Shown: positions 32,927-41,352, numbered from the stretch's first letter. The stretch is DNA of 64,000 nucleotides from Phycisphaerae bacterium (GCA_012729015.1 JAAYDY010000101.1:62001-126000); one strand, 5' to 3'. Notes: generated from the letters alone by a model not told the origin. Numbers and translations: made by a program.

Positions 32927-33000
32927 GAGAAAATCTTCGACCTAAACTCACTGGCTTCTTCAGGTTGCTTCGACCCCGGTGCGTCGGCGGCGCAACAGAA

Positions 33001-33022
33001 GGGGCTGCCTTGCGGCAGCCCC
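33001..33022 (-). terminator. Hairpin terminator of the tRNA unit
   Basis: GGGGCTGCC (33001-33009) pairs with GGCAGCCCC (33014-33022) around TTGC, 9 bp beyond the tRNA-Glu 3' end on the minus strand. The following minus-strand bases are TTCTGTTG. Confidence 0.65.
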
Positions 33023-33030
33023 TGGGACAG

Positions 33031-33105
33031 TGGTGACCCCAACGGGACTCGAACCCGTGTCGCAGCCTTGAAAGGGCTGTGTCCTAACCGCTGGACGATG
33101 GGGCC
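33031..33105 (-). tRNA. tRNA-Glu (anticodon TTC)
   Basis: The minus strand folds as a full cloverleaf. The acceptor is GGCCCCA/TGGGGTC, the D arm GTCC/GGAC, and the anticodon stem CAGCC/GGCTG with loop CTTTCAA. The T arm is ACGGG/CCCGT with TTCGAGT. The 3' CCA is encoded at 33033-33031. It decodes GAA and GAG. Confidence 0.97.
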
Positions 33106-33216
33106 AGATGAATCGATCTATCCGTTTCTGCAGCCGACCATATCGGCGTCAAAGGCCGTTTTCGGCCGCAAAAACCAATTGCTGCGGGGTCTGTCGAAGC
33201 CACCCCGAATCTTTCC

Positions 33217-33292
33217 TGGTGAGGGAGCTGGGACTCGAACCCAGGGCCTACTGCTTAAAAGGCAGTTGCTCTACCGACTGAGCTACTCCCCC
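33217..33292 (-). tRNA. tRNA-Lys (anticodon TTT)
   Basis: The minus strand gives acceptor GGGGGAG/CTCCCTC, the D arm GCTC, anticodon stem ACTGC/GCAGT with loop CTTTTAA, and T arm CTGGG/CCCAG with TTCGAGT. CCA is encoded. It lies 111 bp upstream of tRNA-Glu on the same strand; no convincing promoter separates them, so they are probably co-transcribed from 33362-33390. Confidence 0.97.
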
Positions 33293-33361
33293 GAACGCCC
33301 TCGTGTCCACGTGCTCCCGGTCGCAGCACAACCACGCCCGAGGCGGGCATCAGAGCAGGGC

Positions 33362-33390
33362 ATTATAGCCGCACGACAACCTGCTTTCAA
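33362..33390 (-). promoter_or_regulatory. Strong promoter of the tRNA-Lys/tRNA-Glu unit
   Basis: On the minus strand TTGAAA (33390-33385), 17 bp, perfect TATAAT (33367-33362). The tRNA-Lys 5' end is about 63 nt downstream of the expected start. Confidence 0.75.
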
Positions 33391-33509
33391 CCAAAACTCC
33401 CGAGGCAGACTTTGGTCGTGCCGAAGGAGGATTCCTATAAGCAATAAACCACCGCGGTAAACCAAGCGGTCTCGGTCGTGTTATCGGCCCGAAAACGCCG
33501 TCACGACGG

Positions 33510-34070
33510 TCACGAGCCGAGGACTTCCTTGGTCTTGGTCTCCAGTGCCTCGTCCACCAGCTTCTCGTACTTGTGGATCAACTCGGTGGCGCTGTCTTTG
33601 CCGCCCTTGGCATCGTCCTCGGAGATGGTCTTGGCTTTCAGGTCGGCATCGATGGCCTTGATCGCGTCGCGGCGGACATTGCGCATGGCCACCTTGACTT
33701 CCTCGGCCATCTCCTTGAGCTGGTGGACGATCTGCCGGCGGCGCTCCTCCGACAGCGGCGGCACCTGGAGACGAATCACCTTGCCGTCGCTGTTGGGCGT
33801 GATGCCGACGTCCGAGGCCTGGATCGCCTTGGCGATCGTGTTGACGCTGGAGGCGTCGTACGGCTTGATGACGATCATCAGCGGATCGGGGCAGGTGATC
33901 GTGGCCATCTGGCGCAGCTCGGTCTGCGTGCCGTAGTAGTCGATCTTCATGTGCTCGACCAGACCCGCGCTGGCCCGCCCGGTGCGGACCGTGCGATACT
34001 CGCTCTTGAGCCGTTCGAGGCTCTTTTCCATGCGCTCTTCCGCTTCCAGCAGATGATCGTCAACGGCCAT
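33510..34070 (-). CDS. frr: Ribosome recycling factor
   Basis: The 186-residue protein has the family hallmarks RMEKSLERLKSEYRTVRTGRAS at the start (in part RTVRTGRAS), the VPPLSEERRRQIV segment, and the helical C-terminal bundle with VRRDAIKAI. RRF, with EF-G, splits post-termination ribosomes. Length equals the usual 185. It is 15 bp downstream of pyrH, forming a pyrH-frr unit as in many bacteria. Beyond the stop the minus strand shows a short GC palindrome followed by GTTTTC near 33491-33509, which may be its terminator. Confidence 0.96.
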   Translation of the reverse strand: MAVDDHLLEAEERMEKSLERLKSEYRTVRTGRASAGLVEHMKIDYYGTQTELRQMATITCPDPLMIVIKPYDASSVNTIAKAIQASDVGITPNSDGKVIRLQVPPLSEERRRQIVHQLKEMAEEVKVAMRNVRRDAIKAIDADLKAKTISEDDAKGGKDSATELIHKYEKLVDEALETKTKEVLGS

Positions 34071-34085
34071 GGGACTGCCCTCCGT

Positions 34086-34805
34086 CTAACTGGTGATGGT
34101 CGTTCCGATGGTTTCGCCGGCAATGACCCGCGCGATGTTGCCTTCTTTCTTCAGGTTGAACACCACGATGGGGATGCGGCTGGCCATGCACATCGAAATC
34201 GCCGTCAGGTCCATCACGCCCAGCTGCTTCTCGAGCACCTCCTGGTACGTCAGGCGGTCGAACTTGCGGGCCGTGGGATCCTTGACCGGATCGGCCGTGA
34301 ACACGCCGTCCACCTTGGTCGCTTTCATCAGCACCTCGGCCTCGAGCTCGCTGGCCCGCAGGGCGGCGCACGTGTCGGTGGTGAAGTAGGGGTTGCCCGT
34401 GCCGCCGGCCAGGATGACGATGCGGCCCTTTTCCAGGTGTCGCACAGCCCGGCGACGGATGAACGGTTCGGCGATCTGTCGCATTTCGATGGCGGTCAGG
34501 ACGCGCGTCGGCGCGCCGAGGTCTTCCAGGGTGTCCTGGAGGGCCAGCGCGTTGATGCACGTGGCCAGCATGCCCATGTAGTCGCCCGTGGCCCGCCTGA
34601 CGTGCCCGGCCTGGCTCAGCACCTGGCCGCGGATGAAGTTGCCGCCGCCGACGACAATGCCCAACTGCGTGCCGCCGGCGACCACGGCCTTGGCCGCCAG
34701 GGCGATGCGGCTGATCTCCTCCTGGTCCAGGCCCATGCCGCCCGGCTTGCAGAGTCCTTCGCCGCTGATCTTCAGGATCACTCGACGATACTTGGGTTGG
34801 CCCAT
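34086..34805 (-). CDS. pyrH: Uridylate kinase (UMP kinase)
   Basis: The 239-residue protein starts MGQPKYRRVILKISGEGL and contains the GIVVGGGNFIRG nucleotide site, TGDYMGMLATCINALALQ, VILAGGTGNPYFTTDTCAALRA and KVDGVFTADP. These are characteristic of hexameric bacterial UMP kinases of the amino-acid-kinase fold. It makes UDP, feeding CTP and UDP-sugar synthesis including the UDP-GlcNAc used by the mur genes upstream. The linkage to frr is widely conserved, while tsf and rpsB, its usual upstream neighbours, are here separated by a methyltransferase gene. A promoter lies at 34912-34939. Confidence 0.96.
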   Translation of the reverse strand: MGQPKYRRVILKISGEGLCKPGGMGLDQEEISRIALAAKAVVAGGTQLGIVVGGGNFIRGQVLSQAGHVRRATGDYMGMLATCINALALQDTLEDLGAPTRVLTAIEMRQIAEPFIRRRAVRHLEKGRIVILAGGTGNPYFTTDTCAALRASELEAEVLMKATKVDGVFTADPVKDPTARKFDRLTYQEVLEKQLGVMDLTAISMCMASRIPIVVFNLKKEGNIARVIAGETIGTTITS

Positions 34806-34911
34806 GCTGCGTTCCTCGGTGGGAGTGCCTTATCGGAAACCGGAGCAACGGCAGCGCCGGCGCAACCCGAAGGTCGCGCGTGGCTCGCCCGTGCGTCCGG
34901 AGTGGCCATAC

Positions 34912-34939
34912 ATTACACTTGACGGGGCCCTCCCGTCAA
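34912..34939 (-). promoter_or_regulatory. Promoter of pyrH-frr, with the -35 box embedded in a palindrome
   Basis: On the minus strand TTGACG (34939-34934), 16 bp, TGTAAT (34917-34912). The leader to pyrH is about 100 nt. The -35 and spacer form the 9-bp stem recorded at 34918-34940. Confidence 0.6.
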
Positions 34940-34940
34940 G
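34918..34940 (-). terminator. 9-bp perfect hairpin after the methyltransferase gene
   Basis: CTTGACGGG (34918-34926) and CCCGTCAAG (34932-34940) pair around GCCCT, 16 bp beyond the methyltransferase stop. The downstream minus-strand sequence is TGTAATG, so the T tract is weak; it may also act as an operator for pyrH. Confidence 0.5.
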
Positions 34941-34955
34941 CGAAAGGCTGGGGCT

Positions 34956-35714
34956 TCACGGCTTGCGGAAGAGGTACATCGCCCAGCCCAGGCAGTTGCG
35001 GCCCCAGCGGAGATGGGCGTCGCGGCTCCTGCGGGCGTTGCGGAGCAGGGCCTCCACGTCCGGATCGTCCGGATGGTCGGCTGCATACCGCTCGGCAGCC
35101 TGCCATTGCAGCCCCTCGTAACGGTCCCAATCGTCCGGGTTGGACACCAGCGTATAGAGAAGCGCGAGGCCCACGTCCTCACCGGTGGCCACGTTCGCGG
35201 CGTGGGAACCGCACAGGTTGGCATCGCAGCCCGCGAGCTTCAGGTACTCCGGGTCCGGATCGGTTGCCCAGAACGGCTCGCCCACGAGCACCAGACCGCC
35301 GGGCCGCGTCATTTTCATCAGGGCCTCCAGCGTGCCTCTGTGATTCTGGAACACCCACGAGGCGCCGATACAGGACGCCAGGTCCAGACTCTCGGGCGCC
35401 TCGGGCTGGTACTGGCCGCCGTCGGCGTGGAGCAGCTCAATGCGGTCGGCCAGGCCGCGCGCCTGCACGTTCTTGCGGGCCGCCTCGATGGCGTAGGGCG
35501 ACAGGTCGATGCCCGTGGCCCTCACGCCGTACGCCTCGGCGACAAGGCAGAGGAACTCCGCTTTGCCGCAGGCCACGTCCAGGACCCGGCCTCCCTCCGG
35601 CAGCCGCAGGACGCCGACGAGTTCCCGGGTCTTCTCCAGGCTCAAGGGGTTCATGACCGTGTGGTCGGTGTGGGTGATGCCGTAGTACTTCCACAAATCC
35701 ATGCCCAAATCCAT
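34956..35714 (-). CDS. Class I SAM-dependent methyltransferase
   Basis: The start is the ATG at 35714, behind GGAAGGAA; the product is 252 residues. Motif I is VLDVACGKAEFL (about 44-55), followed by GIDLSPYAIEAARKN (motif II/post I) and LDLASCIGASWVF (motif for the acceptor side). GGLVLVGEPFW corresponds to motif III. The family is broad (Methyltransf_11/25) and the substrate cannot be predicted. The insertion between tsf and pyrH is unusual, since these genes are commonly adjacent. It has its own upstream region after the tsf terminator (35773-35796), so it is probably transcribed separately, and a hairpin follows its stop. Confidence 0.85.
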   Translation of the reverse strand: MDLGMDLWKYYGITHTDHTVMNPLSLEKTRELVGVLRLPEGGRVLDVACGKAEFLCLVAEAYGVRATGIDLSPYAIEAARKNVQARGLADRIELLHADGGQYQPEAPESLDLASCIGASWVFQNHRGTLEALMKMTRPGGLVLVGEPFWATDPDPEYLKLAGCDANLCGSHAANVATGEDVGLALLYTLVSNPDDWDRYEGLQWQAAERYAADHPDDPDVEALLRNARRSRDAHLRWGRNCLGWAMYLFRKP

Positions 35715-35772
35715 GGTCAGTTCCTTCCTATGGGTTCCGAGAGCCGCAGGCCGTGGTCTCGGCCAAACGAAC

Positions 35773-35796
35773 GCGGCCCGGCAGGGGCCGGGCCGC
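35773..35796 (-). terminator. Terminator of rpsB-tsf
   Basis: GCGGCCCGGC (35773-35782) pairs perfectly with GCCGGGCCGC (35787-35796) around AGGG. The minus strand continues GTTCGTTTGG. Confidence 0.7.
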
Positions 35797-35850
35797 GCGG
35801 GGGACTGCGTCATGAGCAACGGCTGTCATCAGACGGCCGCAACGCTCGAA

Positions 35851-36450
35851 TTACGCTTCCGGCGTTTCGCTGATGTCGAACCGGGCGAAGCGCACGATTC
35901 GCATATTCTCGCCGATCTTGCCGATCAGGCCCTTGAGGATCTGCTCAACCGACTGCTTGTCGTCGTGGACCCACGGCTGCTCCAGGAGCACGCGCTCGGC
36001 GAAGAACTTGTCGAGCTTGCCTTCGACGATCTTGTCCTGAATGGCGGCCGGCTTGTCCTTGACCTGCTCGCGGGCGATGTCGCGTTCGGTCGCGACGACC
36101 TTCGGATCGACCTGGTCGCGCGAGACCGAGAGCGGACTGAACGCGGCGATGTGCATGCACAGGTCGGCGACGAACTTGCCGAAGTCCTCGTTGCGTGCGA
36201 CGAAGTCGGTCTCGCAGTTGACCTGGACGAGCACGCCGACGCGGTGGTTGTGGTGAATGTAGCTGCGGACCAGGCCGTTGGCGGTGGCGCGGCCGGTGCG
36301 CTTCTCGGCCGTCTGAAGCCCTTTCTTGCGGAGCAGCTCAACGGCTTTTTCCTGATCGCCGCCGGCTTCCTCAAGAGCCTTCTTGCATTCCATCATGCCC
36401 AGTCCGGTCGCTTCACGCATCTTCTTGACATCTGCGGGTGAAATGGCCAT
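35851..36450 (-). CDS. tsf: Elongation factor Ts
   Basis: The 199-residue protein opens MAISPADVKKMREATGLGMM, continues with ECKKALEEAGGD, and contains the nucleotide-exchange core VQVNCETDFVARNEDF. EF-Ts recycles EF-Tu-GDP. The length is that of the short form seen in Thermus and cyanobacteria rather than the 280-residue E. coli form. AGGGAGA lies 9 nt before the start. It is 92 bp downstream of rpsB in the conserved rpsB-tsf operon and is followed by a 10-bp hairpin terminator. Confidence 0.96.
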   Translation of the reverse strand: MAISPADVKKMREATGLGMMECKKALEEAGGDQEKAVELLRKKGLQTAEKRTGRATANGLVRSYIHHNHRVGVLVQVNCETDFVARNEDFGKFVADLCMHIAAFSPLSVSRDQVDPKVVATERDIAREQVKDKPAAIQDKIVEGKLDKFFAERVLLEQPWVHDDKQSVEQILKGLIGKIGENMRIVRFARFDISETPEA

Positions 36451-36542
36451 CGGTCAACATCTCCCTTGTATCGTCAGACTCTGGGTTATCGCGGTTCTCC
36501 GGCGTCGCCGCCGGGCACAAACGGCTCCGTGGGCTGTGCGGC

Positions 36543-37571
36543 TCAGGCCTCGGCCTGGGTCTCGCCGGCGGCAGGGCCCTCGGCCTCGGGGGCCTCGGCG
36601 GGCTCGGCAGCAGCCTCGGGCTGTGCCGGGGCCTGCGGCTGAACGACCGGCCGCGGCGCGCCGCGCTCGGCCAACTGCATCGGGTCCGGCTCGCGGCGAC
36701 CTTCGTCGCGACCGCCACGGCCTCCGCGGCCGCCACGTCCGCCGCCCGGCCCGCCGCCCGGTCCGCCACGCTGTCCGCCGGTGCCACGGCCGCCGCTGCG
36801 ACGACCGCGAGGACGACGGTCCTGCGACTTCTCTTCCGTTTCGCCCGCGACTTCCTTCATCCGTTCCGGCGTCATCGGACGTGCGGCCCGGTTGGCCATG
36901 CCTTCGACCACCGCGTCGGCCAGGTGCTTGATCACCAGCTCGATGCTGCGCATCGCGTCGTCGTTGCCCGGAATCACCAGGTCCACCTCGTCCGGGTCGC
37001 TGTCGGTGTCCATCAGCGCCAGCGTCGGAATGCCCAGCTTGCGGGCTTCCAGAATCGCGTTGCGCTCGCGCCGCGGATCGACCACGAACACCGCCCCGGG
37101 CAGCCGGTTCATCGTGCGGATGCCGCTCAGGTTGCGCGTGATCTTGCCGATTTCGCGCTTGATCTTGGCGATCATCTTCTTCGAGTACGACTCGATCTCG
37201 CCGCTCTTCTGAAGGGCCTCGAGCTGCTCCAGGTACTTCAGCCGCTCGCGGATCGTGCGGAAGTTGGTCAGCGTGCCGCCGAGCCACCGCTCGGAAACGA
37301 ACGGCATCTTGGCCCGCTCGGCCTCGGCCACGACCGTCGCCTTGGCCTGGCGCTTGGTCGCCACGAACAACACGTCCTTGCCATCGGCCACGACCTGCGT
37401 CAGGAACTTCCTGGCGCGGACCAATCCCTTGATCGTTTCCTTCACGTCGATGATGTGGATCAGGTTCCGCTTGCCGTAGATGTACGGCTTCATCTTCGGG
37501 TTCCACCGCGAGACACGATGGCCGAAGTGGATGCCCGCGTCGATCAGTTCGCGCACAATGATTTCGCTCAA
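36543..37571 (-). CDS. rpsB: Ribosomal protein S2 with RGG-rich and acidic C-terminal extension
   Basis: The best start is TTG at 37571, with GGAG 7 nt upstream, giving 342 residues beginning MLSEIIVRELIDAGIHFGHR. No ATG or GTG in the correct frame fits the family start. Core motifs are NPKMKPYIYGKRNLIHIID, SERWLGGTLTNFRTI and PGAVFVVDPRRERNAI. S2 binds the 30S head-body junction and recruits S1. The core ends near residue 245, but about 95 further residues follow: a stretch rich in Gly and Arg (repeats GGPGGGPGGGRGGRGGRGG) and then an Ala/Glu/Pro acidic tail. Bacterial S2 is usually 230-260 residues. The promoter at 37713-37741 implies a leader of about 135 nt with a stable hairpin. Confidence 0.95.
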   Translation of the reverse strand: MSEIIVRELIDAGIHFGHRVSRWNPKMKPYIYGKRNLIHIIDVKETIKGLVRARKFLTQVVADGKDVLFVATKRQAKATVVAEAERAKMPFVSERWLGGTLTNFRTIRERLKYLEQLEALQKSGEIESYSKKMIAKIKREIGKITRNLSGIRTMNRLPGAVFVVDPRRERNAILEARKLGIPTLALMDTDSDPDEVDLVIPGNDDAMRSIELVIKHLADAVVEGMANRAARPMTPERMKEVAGETEEKSQDRRPRGRRSGGRGTGGQRGGPGGGPGGGRGGRGGRGGRDEGRREPDPMQLAERGAPRPVVQPQAPAQPEAAAEPAEAPEAEGPAAGETQAEA

Positions 37572-37634
37572 GTGAGTTCTCCATTCGCTACAGGGCCTGC
37601 GTGACCGGCCATAGTGGATCCCTTTTGGGTCGTG

Positions 37635-37652
37635 GCTCGCCACACGGCGAGC
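37635..37652 (-). promoter_or_regulatory. Hairpin in the rpsB leader
   Basis: GCTCGCC (37635-37641) and GGCGAGC (37646-37652) form a perfect 7-bp stem with a 4-nt loop about 65 nt before the rpsB start. Autogenous control of rpsB by its leader is known in other bacteria; equivalence here is inference. Confidence 0.4.
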
Positions 37653-37712
37653 AGGGTGTCCAGCCGACCAGCAGACGGTTAGGAAACCGGTTCTGCCGAC
37701 AAACGAACACAC

Positions 37713-37741
37713 ATGGTACCTTGTTTCTGACGACCTGTCAA
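37713..37741 (-). promoter_or_regulatory. Strong sigma70-like promoter of rpsB-tsf
   Basis: On the minus strand a perfect TTGACA (37741-37736), 17 bp, TACCAT (37718-37713). Confidence 0.75.
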
Positions 37742-37859
37742 GCGCGGCATCGGGGGGATTGACAGGGGACGAACATGCTTTTTCGCGGAGGTCGCGGGTT
37801 ATCGGACCAGGAAACGCGGCTGACGCAGTCTCATCCACGTTGTAAGGCCCATAGTCGGC

Positions 37860-37888
37860 TTGACTTAGCCCGTGTTTCGGGCTATTAT
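37860..37888 (+). promoter_or_regulatory. Strong sigma70-like promoter of the first RCC1/dockerin gene
   Basis: TTGACT (37860-37865), 17 bp, TATTAT (37883-37888). The leader to the ATG at 38025 is about 130 nt. Confidence 0.7.
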
Positions 37889-38024
37889 TTACGGTATACG
37901 GTCGGGACTGATTCCACACCATGACGCCTCCTCGGCGCGGTTGCCGGATCCATGCGGATCGGCGACCGGCAACCTCTCGCTTGCCCGACGTCCATCCGTC
38001 CATTTCGCGAAGGGGTCGTTACTG

Positions 38025-41000
38025 ATGAGCGTTCGTCATGTCAAGTGCGTCGAGGCGCGTACGGTCGCGCGGATTCTGGACGGTGGCCTGGACCGGGGGC
38101 GACTGGCCATCGCCCTGGCATGGCTTCTGGTGCTGGCGCTTGCCGCTGCGCAGGCGTCGGCGGCCGAGCCGAGCCGCGTGTGGAGCTGGGGCGCCAACGG
38201 CCGCGGGCAGTTGGGCGACGGTACGGAGGTCGGCAGCAACGTGCCGGTCATGCTTCAGACGCTCGCGGTGCGGGCAGCCGCCGGGGAAGAGCACTCGCTG
38301 GCGTGCGACGCGTCCGGCTACGTCTGGACCTGGGGCAGCAACGACTGGGGCCAGTTGGGCAACGGCACCTGGGACAGCAGCTCCACGCCGGCGTATCTGA
38401 CGTCGCTGACGTCCGTCCAGGCCGTGGCGGCCGGAGGCTATTCATCGGCGGCATTGGACTCGGACGGCTATGTCTGGACCTGGGGCGACAACTGGATCGG
38501 CCAACTCGGCCACGGCGACCCCGACGAGTACTGGTCGCTGGTGCCGGCGCCGGTGGTCGGGCAGGGCGGCTCCGGCTATCTCAGCACCGTCCAGGCCATC
38601 GCCTCCGGATACACGCACATGGTGGCCCTGAAGCAGGACGGCACCGTCTGGACCTGGGGCTCGAACCAGTACGGGCAACTCGGCAACGGCAGTTCGGCGG
38701 GGTACTCGCTCACGCCGGTTCAGGTCACGACGCTGGCCAACGTCAAGGCGATTGCGGCCGGGTGGGACCACTGCGTGGCCGTGAAGACCGACGGCACGGT
38801 CTGGGCCTGGGGTCGCAACGACAACGGGCAACTCGGCAACAACTCGATCACGAGCAGCAACGTGCCGGTGCAGGTCAGCGGCCTGAGCGGGGTGGATGCG
38901 GTGGGGGCGGGGGCGTACCATTCGCTGGCCGTCAAGAACGACGACACCGTCTGGGCCTGGGGCGCCAACGGATCGGGGCAGTTGGGCGATGGCACCACGA
39001 CGGAGCGTCACACGGCCGTGCAGATGGCATTGGCGACGGGCGCCGAAGCCGTGGCCGGCGGCCAGGAACACACGCTCATCAAGGGCGCCAACCGCTGGGT
39101 CTACGCCTGCGGCGCCAACGGGTCGGGGCAGTTGGGCGATGGCACCTATGACACCCGCACCACGCCGGTTCGCGTCCAGGAGCTGCGCAAGGACGTGACG
39201 GTGGCCTGTGGCAGCTGGCACACCGTGTTGGTGATCGAGGATCCGATCCAGTACACGCTGGCGTTGACGGCGGACCCGGCTTCGAAGGGCACTGTAGCCG
39301 TGACGCCGAACCTGGCGACGTATGACGAAGGCGAGCTGGTGACGATCGAGGCGCACGCCAACCCCGGCGAGTTCTTCACCGGCTGGGACGGGTTGCCGTC
39401 GGAGATCGTCAGCGGGACGACCAGTTCGGGCGGGTCGGTGATCCAGTTCAACATCATCGAGAATCTGGACATCACAGCCAACTTCGAGGGGCCGATGGTG
39501 TGGTTCAGCTACGAGGCCACGGCCGGCGGCTCGGTCTCGTGCCTGAACATGACGCCCGGGCGCTACGATGTGACCGATCCGCCGTCGCAGCCGTTCCTGA
39601 TGGCGTCGGCCGATTCCGGCTACGGGTTTCTGAAGTGGTTGATCAACGGCGAACCGGCGGGCACGAACACAACCCTGGTCTTCGACCTGGTCAAGGACAG
39701 CCATGTCGTGGGCGTGTTCGCGCCCAGACGCACGGTGATCGTCAGCGTCCTTCCCACCGCGACGGGCACGGTGACCAAGACTCCGAACAAGGTCTTCTAC
39801 GTTGAGGGCGAGACGGTGACCCTGAAGGCCAACCCGGCATCCGGATACGCCTTCTCGCACTGGACGGGCCTGCCGGATGCCCCGATCTCGGGGCTTGATG
39901 TGGGCGACGGATCGCTCATCTCGTTTACGGTCTGTGAAAACCACCGTATCACGGCCAACTTCGCGTCGTCCACGGTGACGCTGGCCTATGGCGACCACAC
40001 CGGCGGCGACATCACCGGCGATCCGCCGGGGACGTACCCGTTCGGCGCCACGGTCAATCTCCACGCCTCGCCGCACGCGAACTACCGGTTCGTCAAATGG
40101 ACGGTGAACGGGGCGGACGCCGGAATGGACGACGACCTGGCACTGGTGCTGAACGGCAACAAGACGGTGGCGGCGGTGTTCGCGTACCAGTACACGCTGA
40201 CGGTGGCCCACGGGTCGGGCAGCGGTGTGTACGACAGCGGCGCCGTGGTGGAGATCGTCGCGGATTACCCGCCGGCGGAGTTCGATCAGTGGACGGGCGA
40301 CGTGGCGACGGTGGCCAATGTGCTGAGCGCCACGACGACCATCACGATGACGGGCAACTACACGGTGACGGCGACGCGCAAGATGGCGTCCCTGACCTAC
40401 GGCGACCACGCCGGCGGCGAGATTACGGGCGATCCCGAGGGAACGTATCCGCTGAACACGACGGTGAACCTGCACGCGTCGGCGCATGCGAACTACCGAT
40501 TTGTGCGGTGGCTCGTCAATGGCGGCGATGCCGGGTCGAACCCGGACCTGGAACTCGTGCTTGACGGCGACAAGACGGTGGCGGCGGTGTTTGCGTACCA
40601 GTACACGTTGACGGTGGTCCACGGGTCGGGCAGCGGGGTGTACGATGACGGGGCGGTGGTGGAGATCGTGGCCGACTATCCGCCGGCGGAGTTTGACCAG
40701 TGGACGGGCGACGTGGCGACGGTGGCCAATGTGCTGAGCGCGACGACGACGATAACGATGACGGGCGACTACACGGTGACGGCCACGGCGAAGCAGACGG
40801 AGCCGCTGGAAGTGACCGTGGCGATGGAGGAGGGTCTGGACTGGGTCTACCAGAACATTCCGGCGTCGATCAACAACGGCGGGCATTGCCTGTGGCTGGA
40901 AGTCACGGTGGTCGCCTGGGGCGGCAACGAGAGCGTGACGGTGACGGTGGCGAAGGAGGCGGGCAGCGGCTCGGGCGAGGTGATCGTCGAGGACGACGAC

Positions 41001-41321
41001 GTGGATCCGATGGTGAAGTGGATCGTCGGGCCGACGCGCGTGGACAAGACGACCGGCGTCGGGCCGCTCGTGCTGAGGGTGACGGCGACGGGCAACGTGC
41101 AGGGCGAGGACGTGGTGCTGGTGCCGGTGACGGTGCGCCCGTTGGGCGACATTGACGGCAACGGCGGCGCCGAACCGACCGACACGTCGCTGCTGATCAA
41201 CAAGCTCAACGGTATGGACTCCTCGGGCATGCACCGCTATGCGTTTGACCTCGACCGAAACGGCGGCGCCGAACCGACCGACCTGTCGATGCTGACGAAC
41301 ATCCTCAACGGCATGCTCTAA
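38025..41321 (+). CDS. Secreted RCC1-repeat protein with InlB-like B-repeats and C-terminal dockerin repeats
   Basis: The ATG at 38025 (AAGGGG upstream) gives 1098 residues. A signal peptide with a long n-region ends near residue 46 (LVLALAAAQASAA). Residues about 50-405 hold seven RCC1 repeats, each with a WxWGxNxxGQLGxGt core (WSWGANGRGQLGDGT, WTWGSNDWGQLGNGT, WAWGRNDNGQLGNN), predicted to form a beta-propeller. Residues about 405-920 carry Ig-like 'divergent InlB B-repeat' units, the last two of which are 137-residue near duplicates. Residues 1042-1098 are two dockerin-type Ca-binding segments: GDIDGNGGAEPTD and FDLDRNGGAEPTD, each followed by a helix with LLINKLNG or MLTNILNG. Dockerins bind cohesins, so surface attachment or complex assembly is likely. 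A strong promoter and terminator make it a single-gene unit. Confidence 0.88.
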   Translation: MSVRHVKCVEARTVARILDGGLDRGRLAIALAWLLVLALAAAQASAAEPSRVWSWGANGRGQLGDGTEVGSNVPVMLQTLAVRAAAGEEHSLACDASGYVWTWGSNDWGQLGNGTWDSSSTPAYLTSLTSVQAVAAGGYSSAALDSDGYVWTWGDNWIGQLGHGDPDEYWSLVPAPVVGQGGSGYLSTVQAIASGYTHMVALKQDGTVWTWGSNQYGQLGNGSSAGYSLTPVQVTTLANVKAIAAGWDHCVAVKTDGTVWAWGRNDNGQLGNNSITSSNVPVQVSGLSGVDAVGAGAYHSLAVKNDDTVWAWGANGSGQLGDGTTTERHTAVQMALATGAEAVAGGQEHTLIKGANRWVYACGANGSGQLGDGTYDTRTTPVRVQELRKDVTVACGSWHTVLVIEDPIQYTLALTADPASKGTVAVTPNLATYDEGELVTIEAHANPGEFFTGWDGLPSEIVSGTTSSGGSVIQFNIIENLDITANFEGPMVWFSYEATAGGSVSCLNMTPGRYDVTDPPSQPFLMASADSGYGFLKWLINGEPAGTNTTLVFDLVKDSHVVGVFAPRRTVIVSVLPTATGTVTKTPNKVFYVEGETVTLKANPASGYAFSHWTGLPDAPISGLDVGDGSLISFTVCENHRITANFASSTVTLAYGDHTGGDITGDPPGTYPFGATVNLHASPHANYRFVKWTVNGADAGMDDDLALVLNGNKTVAAVFAYQYTLTVAHGSGSGVYDSGAVVEIVADYPPAEFDQWTGDVATVANVLSATTTITMTGNYTVTATRKMASLTYGDHAGGEITGDPEGTYPLNTTVNLHASAHANYRFVRWLVNGGDAGSNPDLELVLDGDKTVAAVFAYQYTLTVVHGSGSGVYDDGAVVEIVADYPPAEFDQWTGDVATVANVLSATTTITMTGDYTVTATAKQTEPLEVTVAMEEGLDWVYQNIPASINNGGHCLWLEVTVVAWGGNESVTVTVAKEAGSGSGEVIVEDDDVDPMVKWIVGPTRVDKTTGVGPLVLRVTATGNVQGEDVVLVPVTVRPLGDIDGNGGAEPTDTSLLINKLNGMDSSGMHRYAFDLDRNGGAEPTDLSMLTNILNGML
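39981..40802 (+). repeat. Two tandem 411-bp units coding for InlB-like B-repeats
   Basis: Unit 1 begins near 39981 and unit 2 near 40392, an offset of 411 bp or 137 codons. Their second halves (about 40170-40380 and 40581-40790) are nearly identical at nucleotide level, which points to recent duplication or gene conversion inside the gene. Confidence 0.85.
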
Positions 41322-41352
41322 TCGCCGGTCTTCGGCACCATGGGGAGCATCG

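Noticed and set aside
33491..33509. Palindrome CCGTC-AC-GACGG as strong frr terminator
   Set aside because: The 2-nt loop cannot close, so the effective stem is only about 3 bp; recorded only as a possibility in the frr entry.
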